In this document: piece after piece, positions 1-12,329 of the stretch
How the letters are laid out: each line of letters begins with the position of its first letter
How positions within the stretch are numbered: position 1 is the first letter of the stretch
NCBI GenBank assembly: GCA_963169105.1
Contig: OY720639.1
Location: forward strand, 48,403,848 to 48,467,847
From: Ceriagrion tenellum
Taxonomy: Eukaryota; Arthropoda; Insecta; Odonata; Coenagrionidae
Length of the DNA stretch: 64,000 bases
Reading direction: 5' to 3'
The notes under the pieces: generated by a model
Database searches by the model: none
What the model saw: only the letters and a program-made list of their open reading frames with translations
Told to the model about the DNA's origin: nothing
Made by a program: the position numbers and the translations under genes

Positions 1-915
1 GTATAAATTATTAGACCACCCGCTGATGAGCATCACTGAAGCGGAGACCCTTCACATGACAGAGGTACACACTGACGTAGTAATGTTAACAGTAATACCC
101 CTCATCCACAACGCTCTTCATCGCGGAGGTTAGAATAAGCTGGGTAACATGGCTGCGTTCCAGGAGGGAAGTCATGGCCCACGTACCGAAAGGCCTACTA
201 GAGGCCGATAGGGTTGATTTCCATTCGAAATTTCCGTAAAGGAATCACAGCCTAGTCCTGGTGTGAAATGGGTGCGTCAGTAGCTGGTATATGCGAAAAT
301 AGCGTTTCCATGGCGACATATGGCGAAATTGAGCTCCACTAAATACACTCCTATAATACATGTCACCATTTCATCTCCCAAAAACTTTACACAGCTGGTG
401 ACCTAACATCCCCCGCCACAGGCCCATGCGGGGGCTGGCAGGGAATTATGTAGATGTAGATAAAACCAGAGTTTCCAGCTAACTTGGATCATTAAACCGT
501 GGAAAGTAATTCAACCACAGTTGGCGCTAGCTGGCGTTCACATTACCAAATGTAACGCTGCAGCATCCGGCCTCAATAGCGTAGTTAAAACGGGGCAGAT
601 GGCACATGCAAACAACTTTAAGTGCTGTTTCAGATATCCAATTTAGGAGCAGTGGTTTCATTTGATCCAATTTAATGGAGTAAACTAATCGATTAATTTC
701 CTCAGCACAACACAAGGCTAAATATGATAGCAGTTGATAGAAATATTGCATAATTTAGCTGTATGAAAACTGCTGAAACGTTGAATTTTCACCAATTCAA
801 TCTGTACCATCTTCGTTGAAAGACATTCACAATCAAATATATAATTTCGAAAAGCCACTCTCACCACACATTCACTTCAGCAAGCTTACACTTAACACCG
901 CTCTATTTTGTTAAA
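1..915. other. no gene recognised
   Basis: No coding exon or RNA gene was recognised here. Around 405-465 a GC-rich stretch followed by a short run of GTAGAT-like units looks like the tail of a dispersed repeat, but this could not be confirmed. The upstream exons of the channel gene at 2148-3065 (signal peptide, ligand-binding domain, TM1-TM2) were looked for on the plus strand and not seen, so they probably lie left of the window. Confidence 0.4.
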
Positions 916-1779
916 CCACGCAGCACACTAACGTTCGCAGAACGTTAGCTGGCCGTCCGTTGCAATGTAACGTTCGCAGACCAACCTAGCGTTGGAATAC
1001 CAGTCACATCTATCGCAACAAAAAAGGGAATGCTGTTGAGGGGTAGAATGTATAGTTTCTGAAACCTGATGAAGTTGTGTTTTATAATCTTTGATGTGTT
1101 TCTTAATGAGCAACGGCTGTATTCGCACGGAATCGAGGATATTTTTAACTATTCCCGTGAACACATGCGGACGTGACTCGTCGCAAGAGCTTATCGTTGG
1201 TGATAACCAGTACTTTTCAGGCGTGCAAAGTTTCTATACCAGCAATTGCAGTGATCGAACGGAATCGAGATTTTCTAATTCTCCCGTGAGTACATGGAAG
1301 TGGCTCATCGCAATATCTTATATTTCTTACTCGTGTAAAGTGGTTGTGTGCCGCCGAAATATTAAAACCAGTGAATTTTCTCCTTTTCTTGTATAGGTAT
1401 CAATGTTTGTGCTGGCCACATCTCTGACATCATTTTTTAACTATTGTGTTCACCAAGTGATTTTTCATCGTTCCGTTGTATAGTTATTTTATTAAAATAT
1501 CTCTTTGCGGCTTAAGTGGTCTAATTATTTGTTTGAATGTATTCATTTATGTGTCCATGTATTTACCTCACCGGGCAACAATTTCTCTCCTAACCACTTG
1601 CATGCGCAGAGCAGTTTACGTTTCGTTCGCGCCACGAACCGCGCGAACGTCTATGAAACGTTCGGACCGGGCGACATTGCAACCGTTTGGGAACGCTCGT
1701 GGGATTAGTTTCCGTAACATTCCCTGGGTTCTGAACTAACGTTCTGGCAACGTTCCGCGGACGTTTTCGTGCTGCGTGG
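916..1779. mobile_element. TIR element, CCACGCAGCAC ends
   Basis: The two ends are inverted copies. The left starts CCACGCAGCAC followed by an AACGTTCGCAGAACGTT-like block. The right, read on the minus strand, starts CCACGCAGCAC followed by an AACGTCCGCGGAACGTT-like block. Both subterminal regions are rich in AACGTT and CGTTCG words. No transposase was recognised, so this is a non-autonomous DNA element of about 0.86 kb. No convincing target-site duplication was seen and the superfamily is not assigned. Confidence 0.55.
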
Positions 1780-2147
1780 GAAGTATCACCACACTAAGGG
1801 GTTATTCAAGGATGCTTTACATGGTGTTTCTCAATATATTGTCATCTCCTACATGCCCACATGAGACTGCATGAACCACCCCTCATTCCCTCCAATCAAG
1901 TTATGCTTGCCTACCTATGCTTGACTTTCAGAACCTGGAGCAAAAGTTCTCAGCAAACACATATTTTGATAAGGTTCAAGAACATTAAGTAGACTACGAA
2001 ATATGGAGTAAAAAATATTTACATTTTTTTGTCATAACTTGATGCTAATGGAAAGGCTGCTGGAATTTTAGCTGCTAGCATTAAGCTGGAAAACCCGAAG
2101 GAAAAGTTTTAACTGTAATGTTTATTTGCCTCTTTCCAATCTTTCAG

Positions 2148-2252
2148 GCAAAATACACCCAGTGTGAGCTACGTGAAGGCATTGGATATATGGATGGTGG
2201 TCTGCATCCTGTTTGTGTTCCTAACATTGGCAGAATATACTCTGGTACTCAG
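2148..2252 (+). CDS. channel exon with TM3
   Basis: The exon follows a TTTCAG acceptor (AG at 2146-2147) and ends before GTTGGT. It starts with one base finishing a codon, encodes 34 residues including TM3, and ends with two bases of an Arg codon completed by the next exon. Length 105 = 1+102+2. Confidence 0.85.
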
Positions 2253-3065
2253 GTTGGTAAAAGCAAGAGTATAAACATGCTATTTAATCACAATATTTTG
2301 TTAAAACATACATTGTGAAATATTGAGAGGCCAAAAAAGTTTTAAACTTCATATTTGATGTATTTCTTCCCATGAATTCTGCATGATTAAATACAGAGCT
2401 AATAGCTGTCAAGTAAGACATAAGTGCCACCAGCAATAAGACCTGCTCTTCCCTTCCTTGTTTTAACAGATTGGCAAAGAACTTGAAGGTTCGGCGTTCG
2501 AGGAAAGATGAGTCAACAAATGGAAGCAGGGGGAAATTATCCCAAATCCAGCCAGAACTGGGAGCAGGAGAAGCAGCAAAGGTTAGTCCTCAAAGTAATA
2601 ATTCAATTGATAAGTCATTTATTACATGAGACTGCCTCAAGATTTAGCTATGAAGGAGGAAAGGGAAAAAAATGAAGGAACTGATTGCATTGACCATTAA
2701 TGTCAATTTATGCATTTACTTGGTGATATGCTAACTTGTCACGGCCTAGACTTCAGAGGCCACATTTAATAATATATGTATGAAAGTGGATTAATGCCAC
2801 AGATAATTACTTCAGCCTCTATATAGACTTTCTCATTCACTTGCAGAATGGAGAAACTGCTGGTACACAGGTTCCCAGAGGAACAGGCTGCCATGTATTA
2901 CCAGACAGTCGCAATTTCTGGTGTTTTGAAGCATACTGCCCATTGGAGACTGACCATCCAGGAGAAGTGAAGATTAGGACTCTTGAAATTTATTCAGCTC
3001 TTGTCATACCATTTTGCTTCTTTCTCTTCAACTTGGTTTATTGGCCATGGTTAATACATGGATAA
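2148..3065 (+). CDS. Cys-loop ligand-gated ion channel, C-terminal exons
   Basis: Three exons (2148-2252, 2470-2581, 2847-3065) join in frame across AG/GT sites and give 144 residues from just before TM3 to the stop TAA at 3063-3065. The first holds the anion-channel TM2-TM3 linker and TM3 (VSYVKALDIWMVVCILFVF, then LTLAEYTLVL). The second is a basic cytoplasmic segment. The third ends in TM4 (IYSALVIPFCFFLFNLVYW). VSYVKAxD before TM3 and the FNLxYW end of TM4 are typical of invertebrate GABA/glutamate/histamine/pH-gated chloride channels. Such proteins form pentameric channels in the plasma membrane. The ligand-binding domain, TM1 and TM2 lie upstream, outside the window, so ligand and subtype cannot be assigned. 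The gene converges with WDR44. Family assignment is firm; subtype is open. Confidence 0.85.
2470..2581 (+). CDS. channel exon, cytoplasmic loop
   Basis: Acceptor TTTTAACAG (AG at 2468-2469), donor GTTAGT. One base completes Arg, then 37 codons begin LAKNLKVRRSRKDE and end GEAAK. The segment is hydrophilic and basic, as expected for the TM3-TM4 loop. Confidence 0.8.
2847..3065 (+). CDS. channel terminal exon with TM4
   Basis: Acceptor CACTTGCAG with AG at 2845-2846. The exon runs 72 codons plus TAA. The last third is TM4, preceded by a charged/polar loop (EVKIRTLEIY) and followed by the short tail PWLIHG. An ATG two codons upstream at 2841 lies in the intron and is not a start. Confidence 0.85.
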   Translation, partial: NGETAGTQVPRGTGCHVLPDSRNFWCFEAYCPLETDHPGEVKIRTLEIYSALVIPFCFFLFNLVYWPWLIHG

Positions 3066-3551
3066 ACATGGGTGAAAATGAGCCTTAAGTGATCAGAAAG
3101 TCATCATTTTCATTTACTCTCATTGGTTATGAGGACTTCTGCACAAGCATAATAAGCTCATATGTATTATAGAATGGCTCAGCAGATACAGCTTCATCAT
3201 GAACTCATATTTTTCCCACAGTGGTGTTTCTTCACTAAAAAAAGATGTTAATCCAAAGATCAACTTGATAAGTGTGGCTCTAAGGGGCTGTTTTTGTCAT
3301 GGACACTCAAAAGTCTTGAACACTCTACTGGAGTTCTCATTGTTTCTGCTGACCATTCCATCTCCGAGACAAAATTTTATGTGAAATCATTACAATCACA
3401 CAGGGATACTCAAAACTCTTTCACTGCCTACATGATGAAATATCTTATCAATAACCAATATTATGATTTTTCCAGATGCTAATGGCCCTGTTATTGGATA
3501 TACATATACCATTTTCACACCTTATGGTTAAATATGACCAGTACTAATGAC

Positions 3552-3557
3552 AATAAA
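3552..3557 (+). promoter_or_regulatory. candidate poly(A) signal
   Basis: AATAAA about 490 bases after the channel stop codon, in an AT-rich stretch. A second AATAAA-like word lies near 3594. Either could end the channel mRNA; this is inferred from position only. Confidence 0.35.
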
Positions 3558-5383
3558 ATAATTTAATAGTATTTAAGAAATACAAAAGCTTAATAATAAA
3601 GAATAATGAGTGACAGCTGAAATCAGAACATTCAAGTAAAATTCAAATTTTGTATAGATTCCATCTCATCCATATATCCCTCATACATTTCTACTCTTCT
3701 TCTATCATAACTAACACTTCTTAGTGCACTTTCCTCCAAATCTGCTTTTTTCGCCATTTATCAAAATAGCAACAAAGCAATTGCTTTGTTAATTTCATTA
3801 ATGAATGCCAATAGCTCTCCTGGCATACTCAGGCAGTCAGTTCACACGAATGAACTTATGACCCCAAGCTTACATGGCCAGTTATCAGGATTTCCAGGGG
3901 CCAAGGCATCCATTAGGATAATATCCATGTATTAGGTAAAGCCCTGATTCATAAATACATGGACATGGTATAAGTCTAATGGCATATTACCCAACCAATA
4001 CACTTATCTGCCGATCGCAAAGGTCTGATATAGAACAATTTCTACGTTATCAATCCACTTCCAAAGACAAAACCACAAATTTTCTAGCATTTTGATTTAG
4101 ATATTGATTCATCTATAACTCAATGGCATTCTAGCCACTGATGGTCACCCACATCATCAATTCATGAAGTGGAGAAGCCTACATTGATATCACATTACAC
4201 TTCATGAGGTTCTTCTGTATGACCTCTTCCAGACTGCTTGAGTATTTTCATTCGATGAGTCATTTTATCACACCATTGTCTTATTCAGGGTCTTCCTCTG
4301 CAGTGTTTCAGTTTGATTTTGCCCTCTATTAAATGGTACCAACACGATATTTGTCATAAAATATGCCTTTTAATATTATGTATCTCTTTATCTAGTCCTC
4401 TCATTTCAACCAATTTCCACCACACATCATTGGCTTCTTATCCATAATCTTAGAAGAAGATGATTCCTACCCTCGAAAGTATGCCTTGATAGATCATGGT
4501 TCATCAATATTACTCACTCATTCTATGCCAAACTCATGCACACCCTTAAGAACCTCAACAATGCATCTTATTGAGTCTGAACCAGCTGCTCTACATCAGA
4601 ACTAATTCTAATAGAGGTTTGGAGGCTCTAAGAGAGGATTTGAAAATGGTGGATGCATGGATCCAGTGCACAAAATAACTTGAGAATTGAGTGTAAAGAA
4701 AAATCAATTGTCCTAACATCATGACAGTAGTGCTTCATGACTGGGTGCCTACTAACCATGGAATGAGAAAAAAAATACAGTTAATGCAACACCCATTCTT
4801 TTTCTACAATCTACTTTTTCTACAATACTAAACTAATCAATATTAATGAACCATAACTTTGAGGGGACATTGCTATCACTGTAGTGCTCTTCCTAACAAA
4901 ATTCCTTAAATCCTACAGTTACCATTTCCATCCGGCATACAGTATCTCCACACCCACCAAACTTCATCAGTATAACTGCAGCACAGATAACTCATGTTAT
5001 CACATTCCTACTCAAAGCTCATATTATTTAAGTACTATGCACAGCTATTATTATTACTTGAGCATCTTTGGGAGCTTCAACCCAAAATCTTTAAGCCCCA
5101 TCAACCAAAATGGTTAAAATTTATTATATTTTTCATGCAATGCTTCTTATTGGTAAACTGTAAATAATTAAGCGATTTATAGTCATATACTCAACAAATA
5201 AAGGCCAAGATGGTCAAATTGTACATATTTTTCAGTTTTGTATTCAAGTTTTTCACAAAAAATAAAGATAACTTCTTGAAAATTGGCTACCTTTTTTTCT
5301 ATGAAAACTTGCACCATTCCACTCAATGTGGATTATAAATGTGCCCTGGTTGTAAAAACATTTTGAAAAATATGCTTGGAAAT
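3558..5383. other. intergenic, no gene recognised
   Basis: AT-rich intergenic DNA. Short open frames here show no recognisable domain and no splice context, and no clear transposon end was found. Confidence 0.35.
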
Positions 5384-5441
5384 ATAGAAACAATATTCAG
5401 GGCCCAGCCATTAATGGCTTGGCTCTGAATATTGTTTCTAT
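5384..5441. repeat. 58-bp near-perfect palindrome
   Basis: Arms of 29 bases starting ATAGAAACAATATTCAG read the same on both strands except for two mismatches near the centre (GGGCCC against GAGCCA). It would fold into a long hairpin with almost no loop. It could be a tiny foldback element or a remnant of one. Confidence 0.7.
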
Positions 5442-5809
5442 CAATTGATACTCTTCCCAAGGACTACAACCTTGTCCTGGTTAAATTGTATGCGTAATCC
5501 CCAGATCTGAACTGGTATGAGCAATGCTACTGGTAGGGCCACCCATACCAGTTGGGTGGAAGATCAGGAGATAGGCCATGGGGAAATCTGCAGTGTTGGT
5601 ACCTCAGAGGCCATTGCAAAGGTGTCTCACTCCAGCAAGATGGCCTCTCACATGATGGAGCCACATAAAATACACTATTGAGCTAGGCCACAGAATAACA
5701 TAGAAACTAAAAAAATCTTCTTATTATGGACAGTTCTACTATGAAAATGGATTCTGGTAACTTTGGGACAAGGGGCAGTGGGCCAGTGTCATACACAACA
5801 ACAGATGAA
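5442..5809. other. possible 5' part of the 7-9 kb LINE
   Basis: No gene is seen. Because the TIR element at 5810-7015 appears inserted in front of the LINE at 7.2-9.25 kb, this more GC-rich stretch may be the LINE's displaced 5' end. No protein match was recognised to prove it. Confidence 0.25.
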
Positions 5810-7015
5810 GGCCGTTTTCGAACTTGGCAAACGCCTAGTTAACTTGATATCAAGTTAACTTGATCCCAAGACCGACCGGGTAGAATCTTGACTTGACACT
5901 TTCGTAGCCCTTTTACAGTGGAAGAGACACCATGCGGCCTTCATTTCGTAAAACATACGAAAAGCGCTATCCGTGTCCATAATTATTGTGGGTGATTGAA
6001 GTGGATTACTTCTTTAAAATGCTTCCCAACCTTATACGGCAAAGTAACAGAGAATATTATTTTTTAAATCTTATTGCTTATGAATAAAATAATTCTCATA
6101 TACCATAATATGGTGATTAACTAATATGCTTCGATTACTTGGGGCTGCGAAAGTGGACGACATATCGCTCACTGTATTTCACCACAATCAACGTCTTTGT
6201 GCAAAAAAAGGCATAATATTTTTTGCCTGTATGAAAAAACACGTAACAATATATTAATGCATTACACTCCGAACTAACTACCTATGATCTCTGACTGTTG
6301 TCTGATAAATACGCGCGTTGTAACTAACATAATTAAGCTGAAAACAAATTACATTTACTCTAAAGGTTTATTGTCCCATTTCTTTGATGAATGCTGTGAA
6401 AACCTCTCCAATGTTAACGTTATTAACAATTATTATGTTCGTTAGCTAAAAATAATGCTGCCAATGAAATTATGGCTACCTTAGAGTACTCTCCATCGGA
6501 CCATAATTCTTTCATATAATTTCTTTCATCATTATTTCATTTCTTTTCCTTCCACAGTAAGGAAGATAGATTTTGTAGGTTCAATGAAGTAAACAAGGAC
6601 GGTACATTTACAATGTATGGAATTATTCACACAACTATTAGGTCTTACTACAACACACATAAACAACTATCTTTTATCAGTATATTCACATTTGAAAAGC
6701 CTTTAAATATAACGAATTCATCAATTTTTCTGCAAAAAAATAATAAATATCACACAATTATACGTAGTAATGATAAAATAGTGTCCATTTGAAAGTTTCT
6801 TCACTTCTATCTTCCGTACAAGCCCATATTATCACACCCCGAGTTCGAACTTAAAACCTAGCAAGCATAGCAAGTCTCCTTTTTCGTTGACTTGGTATCT
6901 TTCCTCGATAGCTAGTGAACAAGCGCTTGGTGATGACTTGTCCATGACGTCATAGCTTTCGATGCGTACTAGGTTTCAAGGCAAGATGCTAGATTTGCCA
7001 AGTTCGAAAACGGCC
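5810..7015. mobile_element. non-autonomous TIR element, GGCCGTTTTCG ends
   Basis: The first 22 bases (GGCCGTTTTCGAACTTGG and four more) recur as a perfect inverted copy at 6994-7015. A palindromic block with TCAAGTTAACTTGA lies just inside the left end. The 1.2 kb interior is AT-rich and has no recognised coding region. Possible flanking duplication: GAAG on both sides (5807-5810, which overlaps the left end by one base, and 7016-7019), which is ambiguous. Superfamily not assigned. Confidence 0.65.
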
Positions 7016-7150
7016 GAAGAAAGACCCCTGCAGTCATCATCACACAAAATCCTTGCTCAGAAGTATTGCCAACGTACAAGTAGAGGAAAAGTTACAGAAG
7101 AGGAACATAACAATCAAAGTAGACACATGGTTTTTTAGAAATACACCAAA

Positions 7151-7166
7151 GGGGGGGGGGGGGGGG
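7151..7166 (+). repeat. G homopolymer run (16 G)
   Basis: Uninterrupted run of 16 G directly seen. Length is likely variable and prone to assembly error. Confidence 0.9.
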
Positions 7167-7189
7167 CGAGTTAGAGTATATAAAGAAAG

Positions 7190-9250
7190 AAATAGAGATG
7201 GTAGGTTTAGACAACAAGGGTCTGAGTAAAGTAAAATGGAAACATAGTGGGGCCCACTGGAGCGATTAATACAGAGTGATATTCAGTGGAGGGGATTAAA
7301 GTAAGCATGGGATTGTATTTCTAATGAGTAGTAAACTTGGTAGAAAAAAGGAGTAAAAAGAACCTTGGTAGAAAAGCAGTTATACAGAACAGGAAAGTGA
7401 GAGGATGATAGTCATTGATATGAAGGCAAAATCAGCTTTAGTCATAATCAAGGTTTGTGTATCTACCTCTAATCATAGAGAAAAAGAAGCAGATGGAGTG
7501 TGTGATCAACTTGAGGAAATAATTGGCTATATACCTGGGTGTAAGCACTTGGTAGTTGGTGGGAGATTGGAGCAAGGTGGTGGGTGAAGGAAGAGATGTG
7601 TGGAAGTAGGCCAACTTAGGCCAGGAAGGAGAAATAGCCATGGCAGGAAGATAGAGTTTTGCCAGAGAAATAATCCAGTAATCACAAATTCATGGTTCAG
7701 GCATCATCACTCATGGAAGTACACCTGGAAGAAGCCAGCAGACAATGATAGATTATACCAATTAATACGAGTCACAGAATCAGGAATAGTGCTAAAAACT
7801 CACTTAGCTATGCAGGGGCTGATGCAGCTTCAGATCACAACTTATTAGTGATGAAATTACACAGGATAAACAAAACGATAAGAAGGGGTACAAGGGTACT
7901 TAAGTGGAATACAAAGGCACTGACCAGTGAACTGAAGAAAAAGTATCGAGATCAGATTGATAAAATCATGGGTACAGATCATAGAATGAGATCAGTGGAG
8001 AATAAAGGGTAGTTAGGATAAAAGAATTGTGGAATTGTGCAATTAAAATTAGAAAAACGAAGATCATGAAGGATATGATAATGGATATCTAGGGGAGCAG
8101 AAGGTAGATGAGTGTAAAATCAGAGCTAGGATAAGAGAAAATCCCAAAAAATAAACAACAGACTTCAAAGAGAAACAAAAAAAGCAAGGCATGGTGGAGA
8201 GATCAGATCAACTTCTTAAAAAAATTGAATAAAGGGGGAAGAGTAGCTGTGCTATACAGGCAAGTAAAGGAACTGACTGGTGGTAGTTATGCAAAGGGAA
8301 ATCACAAAGATTTTAGAGAAAACAGGAAAGTTCATCCTAGAATCAAAATAGATTCTGTAGAGGGGTAAATATGCTGAAGAGCTCTATAGTGGGGAGGACC
8401 AGTACATTAGATATATCTAGAAATGAAAGACATCGGCAGAGATGGCAAAGGACCAGATATCTTAGATGGTGAAATCAAAAGAGCAATGCGAGACATGAAA
8501 GGAATTTAATGGTAGGAATGGATAACACACCTGCAGAGTGCTTAAAGAGTAACAGGAAGAACAGTAGAGGGAAACATCTAGCAACTATTCGTAGGATTCA
8601 CAAATATGGAGTGTGGACTGACGACTTCATGAAGATTAGATGTGGTCATTCTGATACTGAAGACAAGGCAAAAACATGCAAAGATTATAGGACAATATAC
8701 TTAATATCCCACCGTCGATCTTCCTATTATACATAAAAGCCTGAGGAGGAGGCTAATGACTACCAGGGTGAAGACCAGTTTGGGTCAATGAGAGGGATGA
8801 AAACTTGAGATCTTATAGGGGTGATGATTTCAAGATGGTACATATTTGATAGGGTGGACTGTGCAAAATTAATGGAAGTGCAGAAGAAAATAAGGGTCAA
8901 TTGGAGGGACAGATGTCTCATTTGGAATCTGTATATGAACGAGACTACTCAGATTAGGGTGGCAGACTGACAACTGGGATGGGCCATGATTGGACAGGGA
9001 GAGTGATTGGGGTGCCAACTATCACTTTTGCCTTTTAGTATGAATTCAGGTGAAATGGTGAAGGAGGCATGATGGGGAGATGGATGCAGGGATAAAGGTC
9101 GGAGGGGAACTGGTAAAATCAGTGAGATTTATATATGATCAAGCATTGATTTGTCAGTCAGTTAAAGGGTTCCAGTCAATGGTGGGTGCATTAGATGAAT
9201 AGTATGAAAGGTCTGAGTCAGGTCTCCAGAATAGAACGACAGCAATGTGA
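7190..9250 (+). mobile_element. degraded LINE, endonuclease and RT remnants
   Basis: In shifting plus-strand frames there are pieces of an APE-type endonuclease followed by a reverse transcriptase. Endonuclease: VSTSNHREKEADGVCDQLEE near 7455-7520, then a LVVGG core near 7549-7563 and GADAASDHNLLVMK near 7820-7860, matching the SDHN motif. RT: DRVDCAKLMEV near 8857-8882, then WRDRCLIWNLYMNETTQIRV near 8902-8960. Several stops and frameshifts make it inactive. The arrangement fits a non-LTR retrotransposon. The catalytic FADD box is not intact. Confidence 0.7.
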
Positions 9251-10011
9251 TAAGTTTGCTCTATTTTCATAAACATGTCACAGATTCATTTCAAACTCTA
9301 CCATGAGCTTTCTTCCAGGAATTTACATTTCCATTGCTGAGCATCTCTTCCCAGAAAAATCTAGGTGCCACTTCACTGAATTTCTTTCAGTCAATGTCAG
9401 ATAAATAGTCACGAATTCAGGATAGCTGTTGACATGGACAGGAGACATACCAAATTCATTTCCATATCTAGGTAAGGATTATTAGAGTCCATATAATGAG
9501 CATCTTTCTGACCACATCATGGAATAGTAAAGTCTCCTTCCATAAATAAGGGTAGATATGTCACTTCTAATATTTTCTTACCCCAAGAAAGATGGGTGAA
9601 AGTAAAAGTTTAATGGAATCTGTTAATCAACAATGACAGAAGTCCCCAATATATTGAAGATGTCCCCAATATATCCTTCAAATGTCTTTATATCAGAGCA
9701 TCCCACTCAAAAATGCTATCACCTTGACTTTTTGCCAAGAAAAACTTAACAAGATGGAAATTATCATTAGCATTCTTCATTCCTATGTATCACAAAAGAG
9801 TCGTTAAAGCCAGTTTTTCAATGATGGCCAGTAGACACATTCAGAAACATTCTAAATCTGGGAGGATTCAATGCATGAGTACTGTGAAGGGAGGTAACAA
9901 AAAGTGGGATATTTCACCAGGACTTCCTCCTGAAGCTTTCAGTGGAGTGTCACTTACAAAAGAAATGGGAATTTGCAGTGATATTTCCAAAAAAAAACAT
10001 TTAAACAGTCC
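9251..10011. other. intergenic, no gene recognised
   Basis: No recognised coding region. The last bases (10001-10011, TTAAACAGTCC) are an inverted match to 13277-13287 on the other side of the piggyBac element, so the piggyBac may have landed in a small older TTAA-flanked repeat. Confidence 0.3.
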
Positions 10012-11655
10012 TTAACACATTCAGCGCGGAGGATGTCAATAGACGTGGTCCCGTCTATCCCCATCTACGGAGCATGTCAATAGACGTAGTCGATTTTTCG
10101 GCCGTGTATTCTTTTCCTCGCCCTCGTACGTGACTAATACCCTTCCAGCTTGCTTCCGACCATGCGGTTGACCTTCAGTTGGGTTCTAGCAACCGTGTTG
10201 TGTGCATCGTTTGTGGATTGCTCGTGTTGAGCCTTTGGAACGTCCTTGCTTTCTTCATATCCTGTTCCCAGTCAATGTAAGTACACATTATTTTTTTCTT
10301 GGCCATTTTAACTTTCTTATATTATTCATGCACCACTTTCTTTCTAACATTGTTTCTTCATGCAGGAGAGATCCTTTTCCCCTTACTTTTATAATTTTTA
10401 CCGTAAATTTATTACGTAAAATGAACTTTTTATTTAGCGTAGAACTGGATGAAATATATGAAGAAACTATGATTCTTTTTCTAATCATTATTTATTTCTA
10501 TTGCAGAGTAATCTATACAATGAAGTGAAGACTTGCCCTATTCTAAGCCCCGTAAGTTTTTATTATTTTATTTTGCTACCTGCGGTTCCCCTCTCGGATA
10601 ATTAGCTCTATTTTTCTGCATAAAATTCTATTTCAACTCATTCTATGCGGGTTGCATTCATCAACGTAGGTAACAACTAATTTTATTATTATATTTCCTT
10701 ATCAAGAACCAGATCCATCTTCCCGGCATGATGATTTAGACATGACTGCATCATCGAGATCAAAGGAGGTAAATAAAGGATCATGACCAGAAGACCAGAA
10801 TTCAGTAGGTGGGGGGGGGGGAAAGTTGCGCCCTAAATTTACGTAAATATCGTTTTTATTTTAAAAGTGTTTATGAAAAGATTTCTGATACTTGAAATGA
10901 TGGCATAGTTACAGCTAGTTTAGAGGTAGCGGTTTTGATCAAATGCATTGAGTGTAGTGGAGGCGTATATGTATTATATACTATTATATATGTACTATAT
11001 ATTATTCACGTCAAATTTGCAAATGTAAATGTCTCTTCAACATTTGTCCTTACTTTCTGGTTCGTAAAATATGCATTAGTTTTATTTAATAGGACATCTT
11101 CTTATCTATCCACTTCTAAATACATGAAGAACCTAGAAATCTGCCTAAAAGTTGGTTGGCAGAGGGTGATTATGCCAGAAATTCGCTGACAAACAGAGTA
11201 TCAACTCAATAGCTGTTCTTGAAATTTAGTCACAATCATTTTTAATTCTGTATGTGGAATAAAACTTATTTTAATTCTCACTAAATTTAAGCGTTTCACA
11301 AATTGAGATGTGTGAACGTTATACGCTGGTATATTGAACCTTGTCAGATAATCGGATTATCTCTTTACCGTTGCAAGGTGTTTGATTTAAATGTATCATT
11401 TTTTCCACATAATTTTGTTTTTGTTATCAAATATGCATTCATACTCTTCATTATTTTTTACACTTATGTACTATAGTCTTTGGTTATATCTGTAAAATCA
11501 GAAGTATTATGCAATGTTTTGATTCAGTTTTACGTACTACCACGAAACTATTTTAGTGATGCCATCTTGTATATTCTCCAAAAAAGGGGAAGGGGGAGAA
11601 GAGGCAGAGGACGAAGAGTCGGTGTGGGACCCAACTGGCAGGGAGGCAACTGTTA

Positions 11656-12324
11656 TTGTCTAGCTTTCTACGGTCCCTTTCTCTGGAGTTAGGGGTCCTG
11701 CTGTTCCACCCCTCGGCTCCTTCTCCCATCCCACCCCCTTCTCCTTATCCCTTGCCCACCCCCACTCCTCGACCTTCAACAACCTCTCAGCCGAGTGGTT
11801 TTGCATGGTTTGATAATCTGGTAGAATCTCCGAATATCCTTTTCCTGGAAAATAGTGGCCAGAAGATTCAGCCGATAAGGGACAGGCCACAGGATTATTT
11901 TGATCAGTTATTTAGCGATAGATTTTTTCAGTTAGTAATCGAGGAAACAAATGTTTTTGCAGAGGAACTCTTTCTCAGGGGTTTCTTCGAAAGGGCTCGC
12001 ATTACTGACTGGAAAGCACTATCAGTGGAGGATTACAAAGTTTTCCTGGGGCTTGTATTTCACATTGGAATTATTCCTCTACACCAGCTAGCCGACTACT
12101 GGAGTACTGATGCGAAATATGGGTTTCATTATTTCTCCCACAATATGTCCCAGGACCGAATCATGATGATGAGACAAGCTCTGCATTTCGCCAGAAATCC
12201 CTTAGACCGAAAATCTGAGGACCCTATTTTCAAGATTAGGCCTATTGCAGTGTACTTCCATCAAATTATGGAAACAGTGCATTACCCAAGGCAGAATCTG
12301 TCATTCGGTCGGGCCATTCGGTGA
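11656..12324 (+). pseudogene. piggyBac transposase N-terminal part
   Basis: From about 11800 the frame reads GFAWFDNLVESPNILF, then DRPQDYFDQLFSDRFFQLVI, ETNVFAEELF and later DWKALSVEDYKVFLGLVFHI and GIIPLHQLADYWS. This is the order of the piggyBac (DDE_Tnp_1_7) N-terminal domain. It ends IMETVHYPRQNLS at the point where intact relatives continue with the first catalytic Asp; there the sequence jumps to the C-terminal part. The proline-rich stretch before GFAW is probably out of frame with the acidic segment at 11.59 kb (EEAEDEESVWDP), so a frameshift or intron precedes it. Confidence 0.8.
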
Positions 12325-12329
12325 ATAAA

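Noticed and set aside
22..45. CTGATGAG followed by TGAAGCGG, resembling a hammerhead core
   Set aside because: No GAAA, no paired stem II of the right shape and no GTC before a closing stem.
2841..3065. Open frame starting MQNGETAGTQ as a small gene
   Set aside because: The first two codons lie in the intron; it is the terminal exon of the channel gene.
10202..10528. 108-residue frame inside the piggyBac element
   Set aside because: Hydrophobic low-complexity translation of AT-rich DNA with no relation to transposase.
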